DNA from: Magicicada septendecula
Lineage: Eukaryota; Arthropoda; Insecta; Hemiptera; Cicadidae
Length of the DNA: 64,000 nt
Direction of reading: 5' to 3'
NCBI GenBank assembly: GCA_034769895.1
Contig: CM068372.1
Location: 237,112,343-237,176,342, forward strand
Shown: piece by piece, positions 23,716 to 37,377 of the stretch
How positions within the stretch are numbered: the first letter of the stretch is position 1
Layout: the number at the start of each line of letters is the position of its first letter
Translations under genes and position numbers: made by a program
Notes under the pieces: model-generated
Seen by the model: the letters and a program-made list of their open reading frames with translations, nothing else
Database searches by the model: none
What the model was told of the DNA's origin: nothing

Positions 23716-23883
23716 GGTGAAACTGATGTAAAAACTAAATAAAACAATCTTTCATCACTGAGCAAATGGCAGTGGTGCATCTCTGAAGTAAACCCATTCA
23801 CACCACCCACAGAGTGGTGCCATAAAAAAGCTGGTACAAGCGACTGAGTCATACCATAGAGTGGCCCATGTGTTACGAGCCTA

Positions 23884-26092
23884 CTGCAATTCTCTAAAAT
23901 TATTTTGTAAACAGCGACTTGGCATGTTGTGTCTACCACAAGCCTGTGTTTACCTGTTGCTGATTACTATATGTAAACTGTTTTTCCTAGTTCCAGTCAA
24001 GATATAAACAAACTTATGTTTTGCCTTGAATGTAATGCCTTGTGTATATTAGCACTCTGGGAAAACAAAATAATGTGTAGTAATCAGTACACAATTTGTA
24101 TAGTAATTTGATTGCACAAACATTTATGTGCACTATGTTTGGTTGTGCATTTTTAACTACAGATAGTGTGTGTAAATTACCTTATTACATGAAGGTAAAA
24201 CATTGTAGTATTAAATTATATATATTGCAACAGTACAAATAGGTTGAGTACTGTGTATTGCACCAAGTAATTTAAATAAGTAATTAGAAGACATAAATAA
24301 CGCATTTTGGTAATAATAATCATTCAGCCTGCAATATAAACTGTAATAGAACTTGCATGTTGAGACAGGGATTAGAGCCAGCTGCTCTCTGCATGTGTGT
24401 ACACACGTAAAAGGTTTGTGTGTGTGCGACTAAGTCATTCATGAAAAGCACCACCCTTTTCAGTAACGATATAAATTATTGTATTTAAATTAATTTATAA
24501 TCCTTGTGTGCATGGTAGCGAAAAACTAAAGACACTAAAATGTGTGGTTAAAAATAACAAACAAGTGTATAAAATATAGTGAAAAACATACAAAAAGTGT
24601 TGGTGTAGGAAGTTAAAAATCAATAGTAATTAGAGTAATTAAGATAAAGGAAACCGGTTTGTGCCTGATGAACACCTAGAAAATTACTGATCGAATGAAT
24701 ATCGGATAATGTGCTTAAGAGTTTGCAATTCGCAAAGACAAGCAAATTAAGTGTCGTTAGAAAGCGTGGGGTAAGAGTGACGCTCTTAACAATTTCAAAC
24801 ATGCAGATTATTGTCGAGACAAGATTTTTTGTGCTCTGGGTATAAATACGAGGACGCACAAACATCGTTCTCTTTCTCGTCAGACCATCTTAGCGGCCGG
24901 ACGCTCTGCTCAAGAACTACAACTTTTCTTCGTTCGACTACTGATGTAATCGGAGGCTATGTCCAACAACTAGAACTTCTAGATTTGATCGACGACCATG
25001 GCAGCCAAAGAATCTACTTAGAAACAACAACCACAGTAGATCAACCACAAGCAGAGTACAAGAATCCAATGTAGCAGAGTACAAGCATCCAGCGGACGGG
25101 GGATGACTAGACTCCTAGAATACCAGACTCCAGGACTTCCAGGACCGAAGAGGACACGCTTCAGATGTACCACACAAATAACAAGGTGACAAATAACCAT
25201 GCATTTATAAGAAACTGAGAATTTAATATTAAAGAAAAAATGAATAAACAATTCGATTCTAGTATGAGTCAAGTAACTGTATAGTTGTAGATATGTTTTT
25301 GTTTGTATGTTAAGTACAGTAATATTAAAGACTGTGTAACGATAAGAGTTAGCAGTAACTGTAATTTTAAATATAATTGTTAGTAGTAAATGACGACCTT
25401 GTGTAACCCCTCTTTCTAGTTTTATGCTTTATAAAAAAAACTTTTTTTTTTTTTTGAAAGAGGGGCCACTAGTTATTTAAAACTAGGCTGAGGGCCTAGA
25501 GAAGCCAAAAATGCGCTGGGTCCAGTGGGACGGGACTTGCAATTAAACTCGATGGTTAAACAACAATAACAAATTTTATTAGCAATTTCAAGTCCTGACA
25601 TTCAATATATCTTTGATAGAATTAAAACATTTCATTAAAAAACCTTACTCCACTCCCTGACATTATAACATTCTGAAAATATACACAGGTAACATCATAG
25701 TTCATAGTTCAATAATTTCTCATAAATACACATAAATACAACATCAATCAATATACTTACAGGAATACACATAGAACACACACACACATATATATATATA
25801 TACATATACCACACACACATGTTCACCTGGCGGACAGCCTATATATATATTTTTCACCATACCTCAGGAGAATATAACCCCAGTATCTGTCACCAAGACC
25901 CCCATCCCAAACTACTGTAAACGGATAAAGTGCCCAGCCTGCTTTAAAAACTTTTCATTTAAAAAAACAAATCCATTAACACGTCAGATTATAACAGAGT
26001 TACGACAAATGAAATTATTACAAGTATACAAAATTTAGGAATGTTCCCCCAAATAGTAATGTGCCATCGCAAGGTCAACATGACTGCACGGT
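23884..26092. other. Spacer with a possible TATA-driven LTR remnant
   Basis: No supported gene. A TATA box (TATAAATA, 24841-24848) followed by a GC-richer stretch (24870-25150) resembles an LTR promoter and leader, and a purine block GAAAGAGGGG follows a T-run near 25460. I could not find matching LTR ends, so this is only a suggestion. An 87-codon frame at 24811-25074 lies in the leader-like part and has no recognisable product. Confidence 0.35.
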
Positions 26093-26425
26093 CTTATAAA
26101 ATGTATAATAAAATTTATAATTGAAAAGTAAGAACCGGCAGTGTGCTCATATTAACAACTCAACAATTAATGCACTGGCTATGGCAGTAAAAGAAATGAT
26201 GAAAATTTACTTATTACCGAATTATTAAACTGCTAACATAAATCTTATAAAATGTATAATAAAATTTATAATTGAAAGTAAGAACCGGTAGTGCTCATAT
26301 TAACAACTCAACAATTAATGCACTGGCTGTGGCAGTAAAAGAAAATGATGAAAATTTACTTATTACTGAATTATTAAACAGCTAACATAAATTTTATAAA
26401 ATGTATAATAAAATTTTTAATAAAT
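26093..26425. repeat. 150-bp tandem repeat, about 2.2 copies
   Basis: Copies start at 26093 and 26244 (CTTATAAAATGTATAATAAA), with a partial third at 26393. The periods are 151 and 149 bases, differing by a few substitutions and short indels. Confidence 0.92.
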
Positions 26426-26789
26426 AAAATTTTATAATGTAAAACCTAATAAAACATTTGATGCATTCATAGAGAACTGGCTTGACCACAGGCACGGCCA
26501 CGCGCCCGAACGAGATGCAACAGAATTTAACATGTCAGAAACCTGTGGATGAAGGATATAGATCTATAAATATAACCAAGAAAATCCCCAACAAGGTACG
26601 CCGGCACCTCTGCAAGCATAATTAACACCCATACAAATCAGTAACATTCAGTTCCGCACACTATTGCAATAAGAGAAAAATTTAACAACAAATTCGGGAG
26701 ACGCATGACCCCGTCTGGGTTTACACTTACTCTGGGGGCGTAAGCGTTTGAAAAATGAATCTGACAAAATTTTATAACCACTAAATGTC
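26426..26789. other. Spacer or interior of the inverted LTR-like repeat
   Basis: Moderately GC-rich DNA. It could be the start of the internal region of the LTR-like repeat that reads leftwards from 27316. No gene is recognised. Confidence 0.4.
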
Positions 26790-27316
26790 CTGTCACCGGA
26801 CAAAAGGCTTGCCGCATGACAACTGGCGCCAATCGTACACACTATCGTTTTTGGTGGCCCTAAAAAGGACCTTGTGGCGAGAAAGCTGATGTTGGTCGTG
26901 CCGCGCTGAGATGTTCGGCGGCTGCGCCCGCTGATCGTGGCGTACTGCAGTCCTCCTCTTCTTTCGGCACCGGTTGTAGAGTCGGCTGCCGGCCCAGCGA
27001 AATCCATCGCTGGCGCGGAACGGGAGTGCGAAGACGCAAGAACGGCGGCGGTTCTATTCTTCGGCTGTTCCTTCCGGCTGACTCCGCCCCGATGTCGTCC
27101 GAGAGAGGAGAGAAGATGAAGTGCGTTTGATGGCGTGGCGATGAAGAGTGCGTAAAATTTTCTGCCGGCCCGGGTTTTATTAACTAACCGGGATCGCTGA
27201 TTCGCTAGCTCCGAACACGAAGTTGGTCACGTCTCGGTGGCTGCTGATGCCGGATTGGCTCGCCTCGTCCACCGCTGGTACCGGAGAGCAGATGTTCACA
27301 TACCGCTGCCGTCACA
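26790..27316 (-). repeat. GC-rich LTR-like dispersed repeat, inverted copy
   Basis: Reverse complement similar to 7755-8245 and 36887-37377. On the minus strand it begins TGTGACGGCAGCGG at 27316 and its body ends at about 26836, just before CGATTGGCGCCA. This copy is longer and more GC-rich (about 480 bp to the primer-like motif) and has CpG-rich stretches missing or deaminated in the other copy. An open frame of 119 codons on the minus strand (26648-27007) and one of 60 on the plus strand lie in it and have no recognisable product. Confidence 0.65.
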
Positions 27317-29131
27317 GTCCGCTGGACTTGTGCACAAACAAAACCTTTAACTGGAGCTGTTCCAGGAATTATATCACAAGTTCTACATTGTAGCGGCCCA
27401 AAAATATTTCTGAAAGGTATAAATGTCACCTGGTTATAGTCCGTCACAAAACCTGAGGTAATTGTAGCGTGCTGTCCATGTCCTCCTCCCGGCGGCTAAC
27501 ACGGAGAGTCACTAGTTTAATGGCATAGGTGGCGGATGATCGGCCACCAGCTGGAGCGAATCAGGAGATCAACTTCCTCAGGAACCCTGGACAATTATAT
27601 ATATGGGTAATTACTCAAGTGTTCCGTAATTCACAATACCCCTTTTACTCCAGCATAACTCACACACTACAACATGCTCCGTTTTAAATAAATAAAAATT
27701 TGAAATTTAAGTATGCATTGAAATTACCTTCAGTATAGAATTTAGAATTAAATAAATAGTTATTCATAGACTGTTCGTCCACTAATTAATCACTTATTAC
27801 AATTTCGAGATGAGTTGCAAACATGAACAGGTTCATAAGGCACGTTGTTTCAGCAAAATAACAAAATACATTTTCTTACGCCCCTCTTGATATAATTAGA
27901 AAAAATATACAGACAAATACTTTATAAATACTTTGTAAATACTTTATCTCACCCAGTGTTAACGTTCAACACATGAATAATCAGAAATTAACCTGTGCTT
28001 GCCACGTGGTAACTTCACGTATATATATCGCCTTGCATCAGCGTTGATTTTAAGTTAAAATACAATTCTTTCATCAAATAATAAGTAAAGTACCTTAAAC
28101 ACACTTACCGGAGAGTCATGTAGCGATTATCTAAGCATAGTAGATAATAGAATACAAAATCCAAACTCAAAGCCGCCGGGAGAATGCAAGGTCAGTTGAG
28201 GCCAGCTGCTAGACGAGAACTGCCCAGAGCAGCTACCGAAAAAACGTTACATAGCGCTCACCACAGAGCGCGCGCGGATCGGCATAGCAAGCGTATTGAT
28301 AACGGAGCAGGCACCGCTAAGCTAATTAATTAACAGATACAGCAATGCCCGTCACATCGTTAACAAGAAAACAGCAGAGTTTTTCCAAAACTCGGCACAC
28401 TTGTCAGTGAAATTAATAGAAAGCAATGCATATGCCATAACAAAAAGAAATTAATATAAAAAATTAAAAGAGTAGATAATCAGTAAGATAATTGAGCTAG
28501 CCGAGAGCAGCATAGAAAATTAATAACAATGTATTAGCAATAAGATTTTATAATATGTTTTGTGTCAAATAAGACTACGAATTATACGTAGTAGGTATGT
28601 AAGAATACGAATCATTTGGAATCGTAAAATAAATAAGAAATTAACGTGTAATCTGAGATTGCAAATTACCCATAATAAAAATGTCAAAATAATAATGAGT
28701 TTCTAAACCGCAAAACAAATAAATAAAAAAGTGAATAAAAATTGAAATGATTTATAAACAAATCAAATAGGATTATTATTATTATGATTACAACCTTCAT
28801 TCTTGCACACACATGAATTTAATGTAATGTAATGTACCTAAAGATATGTCACATATCAATTATTAAACAAATTAAATTTGGTAGTGTTGTAAATGGCTTC
28901 CAAAACCGTGTGTTGTTATAATATATATCTATTTTTATCAAAAATCACTGACAATTAGATTGTTACTGTATAATGCCCATTACTGTACTTTTGAGTTTTT
29001 CTAGTTTTCTTAGTGACTTTGTAATGTAAGGTTAAAGTATCTCTTATCTGAATTTTTTGGTATTCGAGTCAATTATGCCTATAGTACTTCCACTTGAGTC
29101 TGCATTATACTTTTAAAATATTGAATGTAGA
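27317..29131. other. Spacer to the second large copy
   Basis: No gene recognised. The first few hundred bases are GC-richer and may belong to the dispersed repeat; the rest is AT-rich. Under the tandem model, its end should be found immediately left of this window. Confidence 0.4.
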
Positions 29132-29635
29132 GCCATATGAGTCGTTTAAAGTATTTTTGAATGACTTCTGTTATTCTGAAAACCATTGAGTGCTTTGTGC
29201 ATGCATACTTGCTACCAGTGAAAGTACAGTGCACAGGCACTACAATCACTCATTCATATTGCACACTGAAAAGATTAAATACGTTTTAAAAAATAATAGT
29301 GTGAAAAAATACTCTGCAAATCTTGTGTTTATATCACAGTATTGGAATATAAGTATAAGTTACCTCTGATAAACAGTATAACTTTATAAGTATTACTGGT
29401 AAAATACAAACTCATTAGTAAATTAAAAGTCTTCAGATATTTACGTCTGTGATAACATAAATCAGTGTGTACGCACTAAAATAAAGCTAGAACACAAACA
29501 CTCTGTATATGTACACAGTTGATTTTCATAACATATATGAGTACATTTATAGCATAGAAGAATCCTGTATCTGTACTGCACTCTTGCACAAGCTACCAGT
29601 TTTACGTGTACATAAGCATGCCACACTTGTAGCTA

Positions 29636-30141
29636 CCAAAAAATTCTTGCAATGCCTAAGCAGGAGGCATCCTCATTTCTAGTTCTAGTGAAGTGAGATG
29701 AGCACTGACTGTGCCAAGCAGCAATACAATGCTGGAACTCGAGTGGACAAACTACAAAACAACTTTCTCAGTTTGGCAGTATGCTCTGGCATTATTGTGC
29801 CTTGTGACATAATTCGACTAAAAAACGTTTCCTGACAGTACCAGAAAATGATGCAAATGATTTTTCTTGCAAAAGGAGTTGCCTTGGATTTCATAGCTTT
29901 TGGGGATACTGTATGCTGCTATTGAAGTGACCGTTGTTTGCTCTCTGGTGTTATCTGTAAAACCCATGTTTCATCCTTCGCAAAGGATGATCCTTTTTAA
30001 AAAGCATTTCCTTCCTTATCAAACCACTGCAAGAATTTCTAAAGTTGTTCAAATGCATTTTGCTTTTTGTGTATGTCCATTAGCATTTTCAAATTATTGC
30101 AACAAAGATACTGAAATAGCACTACATTATACAGGCAAAGG
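29636..30141 (-). pseudogene. mariner-family transposase fragment (copy B)
   Basis: Second copy of the mariner remnant at 505-1010, carried by the large duplication. I saw no differences between the copies. The same motifs (DETWV, TPESKQ) and the same stops are present, so the decay happened before the duplication. Confidence 0.75.
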
Positions 30142-30600
30142 CCCGACAGCGTTTCCTGAACAGTCAACTGCATACACCCAATGTATGATTTATCCCCACT
30201 TTAAAAATTACTCTAGAGAGGAGAGTATGTGACAACAGTATCTTTCTAACATGTACTGTCCCTTTACAACAAAACTTGCACGCTTATGACGTTCTTTCCA
30301 GAAATCAATTTACATTTTAATTTTATCTATTATGTTACTTAACACCATTGATGTTATTTAGTATGTGTACTCATGTCAAAATACTATATGTACTAATTAC
30401 TTGAAAACATTCATTTACAGTTCTTGATATATTTGTTATTTGTATTGTTTTTAATTTACATAACTTAAATTTATTTTAAAATTATAAATTCAAGAACATT
30501 CTAAATTATTCATATTTAATTGTAATTAAATATAAAAATTTGTAGTATATTTAAAACGTACCATAGGAGTCATTTAACTACAGAAACGACTCTACAATAC

Positions 30601-31796
30601 TTATGTTTGAAGGAAGTTTTCAGTTGCTTTCAGGCAAACCTCTTTTCCAGAGATATCATCGTCTTCCTCTTCAGTGAAATTGTCGGAACTGTCTGAGCTA
30701 CTCTCTTCTCCAAGATTAATTATGAAGCAATCTACTGTTTCATCTACAATAGCTCCCTTTTCCAGATATTCTTTCCACATGTTTACATCTTTTTTCCAAT
30801 CGTCAGCAGTCACAGTTGAAATTTTGTCTTTACATACATTTTTGACATCATTTAAATTAAACAAAATAAATGTATAATTGTATAAAATGGTTTATAAATT
30901 GTAACTATTTCATAAAAAAGTTCTGGTTTAACCATATAAGGACGGAACGGTTTTGCATGTCGTGTTGGCCAGTCTTGCATATCACTTTTCATAGAATTAG
31001 ACGTAGGCCTACGTGTTTTTTCTAACTGTACCTTGTGATAGCTGGCATTGTCAATTACCAACACACTGTTGGCAGGCAAATTTGGGACCAATTTTTCTTC
31101 AATCCGTCTGTAGTTGTCGGCGTTCCATGTTATTGTGGTAATCTCATGTCTTTTGGTTAGATTTCAAAATCAGCAGTCCATTTTGAACAAACCCACATTG
31201 ACTGCCAGTGTGAACAATAATTAATTTTCGTCCTTTCGCAACTGAAACAGGATAGCCACCAGACTGAATCTGATCATTCCAGGCGTACGGAAGAGTGTGC
31301 CTACTATGAATATGTTTCGTCCTGATATACTAGTTGTTTCCTCTGCAATTTTTTTTTATGCTTTGTAAATAATGTATTCTCATAGCTCTTATTTCATGAA
31401 TTTCTGTTAAAACAGGTCGATTAATTTTAGTTTTCACCCGCCTAAAGCGCATTTCCTTCAAGATAATGTTTAGGCTGCTACTGCAGCCTTTAAAGTTGAT
31501 GGATTCTTTTAATTTTTCTAACAACTTTTTTACAGTTAGGAGATACTTTTCTTCACTGTAAAAGTTCTGAACTGTTCTCCTAATTACACCTTTATAAAAA
31601 TTGTCAAGCCTGGTTATAGGTTTATGAACACGGTGTTTCTTTCCTCGTGTGCTAAATGTTACCGCTTCTGCGTCTGGATTTTGTAGCTGCTGACCTTCCT
31701 TCATTATTCTCCTCATGGAGCTATGAGAAATACCCGTCACTTTAGCAACACGCTCCAGTTTCAAAACAGTAAGTTTCCAAGTTGTCCTCTACATGA
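30601..31796 (-). pseudogene. Tc1/mariner-superfamily transposase pseudogene (copy B)
   Basis: Duplicate of 1470-2665 with the same helix-turn-helix, the same YQDETY and VIDNASYH motifs, and the same frameshift and internal deletion. The shared lesions show the element was dead before the segment duplicated. Confidence 0.85.
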
Positions 31797-34772
31797 CTGT
31801 TCAGTCTAATTCTTAGGCTTCCTTTGGGTTTCTTACCTATGGCATTTGGTTGTTTATTAGTTCTCTCTACATGCAATTTTTGACTATGATATTTGAGATT
31901 TGTCAGAAAACAAGTCCCAGACTGATCAGGTGACAAGTCTGCTTCAGCCAGAGGGCAAAGACAACGAGGGGAACAGACATCAGCACAGATTGAGTGTTGG
32001 GAAGGCACACGCATATAAAGAGAGGAGTGAGGGAGTTTCTCTGTGGTGTCTGTTATGTAAAGTCACAAGGAACGGGCAAGCAGGTTGTGTTGAGATTGCT
32101 GAAAGTCTGAGTAAATACCAAGGCATCTAGGTGTAGAGGACGCAGTTGATGTTCAGCACCAATCTGTGATGTCAAAGAGCTCAATGGATAAGGCAAGTCA
32201 GGGAGAGAACAGTGGGAAAGTAAAACTCAGTAGAAAATTAAAACAGGTTGAGTTTTTCTACATGGTGCCGTATCCACCCCAGACTAATTTTAATGACTAT
32301 CAACCTTTACTGGTACATTCTGTAATACAGATATAGTAGAGGTTACTTGTGATCACTTTTGGCCAATGTGGGTTTATAACAGTAACTAAATGATAATAAT
32401 AACTAACCTAACCTCTATAATTGTAGAAAAAAAGTTGTTCTAATAGTCGGAGACATTATTATTACATCTACAGTATAATAACTTGAATCGAAACAAAGGA
32501 AAGTGGAGATTTTATTTTAATTCAGCGAACTTTGAGAAAATGTATCACCAGTTGAAAAGGACTTAGTGTTTGGTGTCACCAGTGTATAAAAACCTTCTTT
32601 TATCCACAGAACTTCATAAATTACATTACAAAATAAATTCCATATGACACAACATGGCACATCTAAATGTTAAGTCCCTCAAGAGCAAACAATAACTTCA
32701 GAGTGTATAAGACAGTTGTTAGATTCACTTTGAATACTTAAACTACAAAGCCATTCCTGTCATTGAAGTGGTTCTGTTTGTGCTAGTGCTTCCCTTTAGT
32801 TCACTCTGGAAAATAATCAGCAGTTAAAGAAAATATTTCTTCACAGGTGGCTCACTTAAAATAATAAATTTGTTGCAAATAAATTTTCACCAATGAATCA
32901 AATATTAGCAAGAAGTTGAGCATGACCACTATCATCAGTGGACTGACCAAACTGAACCGAAAACTTGTGACTTCTGTTTATTTTACCTTCATGTCTCAAT
33001 AACTTGGCGACTGGAAACAGAACAGAATTTTTGAAAATTTCATTAGCAATTTCTACAATTTCTAGGCCCAGGACTATTTACACCATTGCTTTACAAGATG
33101 GAACAAGTTTCAGCTATTGTCTGTGGCTTTTACACTATAGTATTGAAACAATATAAATTACTTCAAATTTATGACTTCAATACATATTATTCGCAGTAAA
33201 CAAACTCTTACCTTAGGGTGCCTTCTCCAGAGTCCGACAGACGAAATCAGCCGCAGATGGGTTATTTGGGAAGGGCGGTAAAAATATAATAACACAGTTT
33301 ATATTTAAACAAATAGCTTCTGGTTTATTAGACAAATTAATTATTTCGTTTTACTTTGATAACAATTAAAGTTCTAATTTCTTTTCGGGTATATGAATAT
33401 AATCTTCATATTAGTAACATATGAAATCAAACGAATCAGTAAAATGAACATTTCTTACTCGACTAGCCTACGACAAATTATTTATATTTTTAATGAACCA
33501 GTACGTTTTATTTTTATTTATTTAATTTATATCTTTTCCCTTAGAGATCTCTATTGTTTAGTAAAATGTCTGTAAATATGAATGTTACAATATAGTTAAA
33601 TGTTAAAGTAGTTAAAAGTCCTGAATTGATAATATGGTACTCATCCTGGTAGTGGCTTCTCTCCAACTGGTGATGCACGTGTTTTATCCCTCACTTCGAA
33701 AGTCGATGTATACTCATTAAAGTAATTTTATCTCTGCTGTTACTGAGTTTTACTGGTTACTAAAACCATATTGTTAATATTTAATAATGGTGTCGGTCCA
33801 CGGAACTTTATCGGTACGAGCACTGATAGTTTTTTAACTAGTTGACCGCTTTCTTAGTTCGCACACACTCCCACAACTGTTTATACTGAGTTTACTGTGT
33901 CTTTAATTAAACTTTCAATGCTTTGATTGAATATCTCCCCATATGGTAATATGAAGTCGGCCGACTTTTACTTTGCTCGAGCACTTGGATGGTTAATTTT
34001 CTGGCCGCGCGGCCATGAGTTGCAGTAGAACTAACTCATTACTGTGCTAAGGTGGTAATGCACGGAGTTCGTCTGGTCACGTGATCACCAGTCTGTGCTC
34101 CAATTGGTGCTTTTTTAAAAGGCGCTATAAGACAGGCATAGAGTTTGGCAACATTTTGCCGCCTGGTGAAATACATGACTAGGCGTCATTTTCTCCGTGA
34201 TTCACGGCTGCCACAAAACTGTATGTAGTTGCGTAATGTGTCCGGCCCGTCTGAGTCTAAAGACAAAACACAGACGCATTGTTTTGTAATAACACTGCAT
34301 GTGGTTGATGAAATCGAGGTTCCACACAGGTGAACAATGACTACATGGGGATTACAATTTTTTTTTAAATATTACTTTGAACCTACAATTCTGTACCGTT
34401 ACAGTATAAGTTACAGCTAGCTTCCAATACTTTTCCAGAAACACATACTAAATAATGAATGTTGTCTATTTTTTGTTTTGTTATAATAACTTGATGAAAA
34501 TAATTTACATCTTTGCAAGGAGAATGTTTTAACTGAGAAATGCTGTTTCAATTCATTGAGAAACATAGGACTATCGTTTTGTTTTCATCAACCACAAGAC
34601 ACTTTGATACTGGACATGATTTGAAATAGGACATCACTCAAGAAAGAAAAACAAAAGATAAAATAATAATCACTACATTGACAGTGCACTAATTTTTTAT
34701 TCTTCCTGTCTGGTTCATTAATTTCACTCTTTGTACTTGTGAAGGGAATAGTCCTTACAAAGAACTCACCCT
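31797..34772. other. Spacer without recognisable gene (copy B)
   Basis: Duplicate of 2666-5640. It contains the only insertion/deletion I saw between the two large copies, an extra A at 34024. Confidence 0.45.
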
Positions 34773-34774
34773 TA

Positions 34775-35162
34775 TACGAGGTCTGACACAAAAATAACGA
34801 GACTGATACTGTAATTTTTTTTATTTACCTGATATGTACAATTACTGGTAGTCGCCTTCAAAGTAGGACCCCATTGAGTCCACACACTTCTGCATACGTT
34901 CCTTCCACTGCTCAAAACATTTCTGCATATCACTTTCCGTCAGGCTGCACAGGAGCTCCGCCGTTTTCACCTGTACCTCTTCCACAGTTGAAAAATGGAT
35001 CCCTTTTAGCGCCTACTTGATTTTGGGGAATAGGAAAAAAATCCCACGGTGCTAAATCGGCGGAATATGGAGGATGTTCAAGGACTGTGATGGTTTTACT
35101 GGCCAAAAATTGTTTGACTGATAATGCATTGTCCTGGTGCAAGATCTCGTAAAATAGCAGAA
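34775..35162 (-). mobile_element. mariner 3' end remnant with terminal repeat (copy B)
   Basis: Duplicate of 5643-6030 with the same terminal repeat, the same shortened Asp-to-Asp spacing and the same truncation. Confidence 0.85.
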
Positions 35163-36886
35163 GACCAAAAAAATGTGCTAATACTAGCACTTTTAAACGA
35201 CTTATGTAATTGTTACAGAAAACTCTTACATGATAATTCAAGTAAACCCATCTGGCAATACCCACCATTACATACAAAACTAAACTAAGAAGACCAAAAA
35301 GGGAACTATTATACAACAGAAGGATTGGGCCTAAGTGGATATCTAGCAAGAAACCAGCCCAAAGATAGTTGTGAGGTAATCCATCATATTCCTCATTTGA
35401 ATATCTCGGAGCTCGAAGAGCTGGGAGATCTTTGGCCTCCCAAAACATTTTACACAACACTAGAGATCATCATTTTGTGGAGGAGTCAAAGATGCTGTCA
35501 ACACTACACAAGAAGCCACTGGTAGCTAATGGAATGCTGCATGAAGCTGATGAGCATGAACTGAATCTGCACTCTCAACATCAATGACCTTTTGCATAAC
35601 AAGGAATATCAGAGGAAATTGGGGGCAGTGCCCATAATGACAAGTCAAAATTTGGTCTCAACAGTGGTTGGAAGACCAGAGCCTAAAGAACAACCTGTCC
35701 CGTAAGAACAGCAGACACCATATCCGCACCGAACAATGAATCTACCACAGCACAAGTTTTTGAAGGTATGATCAGCTTGAACCAACCTCTTGTAGACTCC
35801 TTAACTGAAATGACACCACAAAACAAGTATTGTAGGTAATAATTATTTTACGATGACTGCAAAAGTTTGACTATGGGCAGTCACCTCTCTTCCTAAGTCT
35901 CAACAGATAACTGAACATTTCGAGTTATACAGATAACTTGCCATGAGAGAGTGCTTGAGCAGTCTTGATAATTAGTCAGTAGCTATAATACTGTACACGC
36001 AAGAACATTCCAACTGTGGCAAACAATGCTCAGACATAAGTGAGGCTTGAGGAGCAGTATCTAGAATGGATAAAGCCTTTCATTAAAATGCAGTAATACC
36101 AAGCATGTAACCAACAACACTCCCTTATTTTAACTTGTGGAGGTGGTGAGAGATAGTAAAGGTTTCACAGTGGTTTTTGGAGGAGCTGATGTTTTATCAC
36201 CTCTTTTCGGTGTCTGTTGACTGGTATCTGGTTTCATGGGAAAATGCAGTAATGTGTGATGGGAAGCACCATTGCAAGTGGTACGTTGACCAGGACACTT
36301 GTCCATAAGCAGATGACAAGCAGTGCAGAATTTACGGTCTTTAATTCTTTTATAATGATCAAACAGGCTGTTTTAAAAATTTGGTGCATTCCAAATGGGG
36401 ATGGTTAGAATTGCAGACTTGTGAGTAAATACAGATCCTTGAGAACAAGATGGGCCTGTCAGTGAACTAGACAATGCAGCCTGCTCTTTGTGCTTGGTCA
36501 TGATGGTTACGAATTTGATGACGTACTCCACCTTAGGAATATTAACTGAAGAAGCTGAGTATGCCAAATCTTTCTTCTAATGATATGACCAATTTTGACA
36601 AAAGAAAGACAGAAAAACATCCTGGCCCTTAATAACTGCAATGACCTGAAGCTGGACCACAAAACCACAGACTGCCCTTGATGACTTCACAGAGATGGTA
36701 GGAAGTAAAATACGTTCTGGCAATAGGTTTGGAAAGCTAACTATTTATTAAGATAGTGGTGTGTGAGGACGGACACAGCAATAGCTGGTGTCATTCACTG
36801 GTAGTGATGAGGTGACATTGCCATGAATCAGAGTAATGAATTCAGCTATAATTCTAGCCAAGATGGCAAATGACCATCATAAGTAT
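35163..36886. other. Spacer, no recognisable gene (copy B)
   Basis: Duplicate of 6031-7754; position 35982 differs (G for A). Confidence 0.4.
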
Positions 36887-37377
36887 TGTGATGGCAGCGA
36901 GGCAAACATCTGCTCCCCGGTACCAGCCGAGAGGTCGTTGCAAACACCTGGCAGAGACGTGACACCTGACGAATACGCGGCGAGCCAATCAAGGATCAGC
37001 AGGACTCTGATAGGCTCATGGCACACAACATGTCAGGGCATAAAAAGAGCGCCGCTAGAATTTTTTGCCACATTTCGCTACTCCTCTATCGGACGACATC
37101 AAACCCAGCCGGAAGGAACAGGAAGAAGATAAGAATGATGTTCTTTGCACTCTTCACCCTATGACAAACCAGCGATGGACATCAACTAGATGGCTACAAA
37201 CCGATGCCGAAAGAAAAGGAGGACTGCAGTACGCCACGAACAGTGGACACACCCGACGAACATCTCAGTGCGGCTCGGGCGGAAAAAACATTGCAGCGTT
37301 TTCACCACACGACCCTTTTAAGGGTCATCAAAAAACGAAGAGTTACACGATTGGCGCCATTTGTCCTGTGACAGAAT
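36887..37377 (+). repeat. GC-rich LTR-like dispersed repeat (copy B)
   Basis: Duplicate of 7755-8245 with substitutions at 37027 and 37297-37298. The two adjacent changes lie in the conserved body. Confidence 0.6.

Larger units (their letters stand above)
20819..23881. mobile_element. PIF/Harbinger-like element, invaded by a Tigger
   Basis: The ends are inverted repeats: 20819-20841 and 23859-23881 agree at 19 of 23 positions, including the 13-base block ACATGGGCCACTC. TA lies outside both ends; a clean 3-bp TWA target duplication is not visible. A MADF-like fragment reads inward on the plus strand near the left end (21104-21246), and a nuclease N-terminal fragment reads inward on the minus strand near the right end (about 23500-23715). 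Two convergent genes, nuclease plus MADF/Myb-like protein, are typical of animal PIF/Harbinger elements. The middle is occupied by a Tigger remnant from 21316. Confidence 0.7.
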
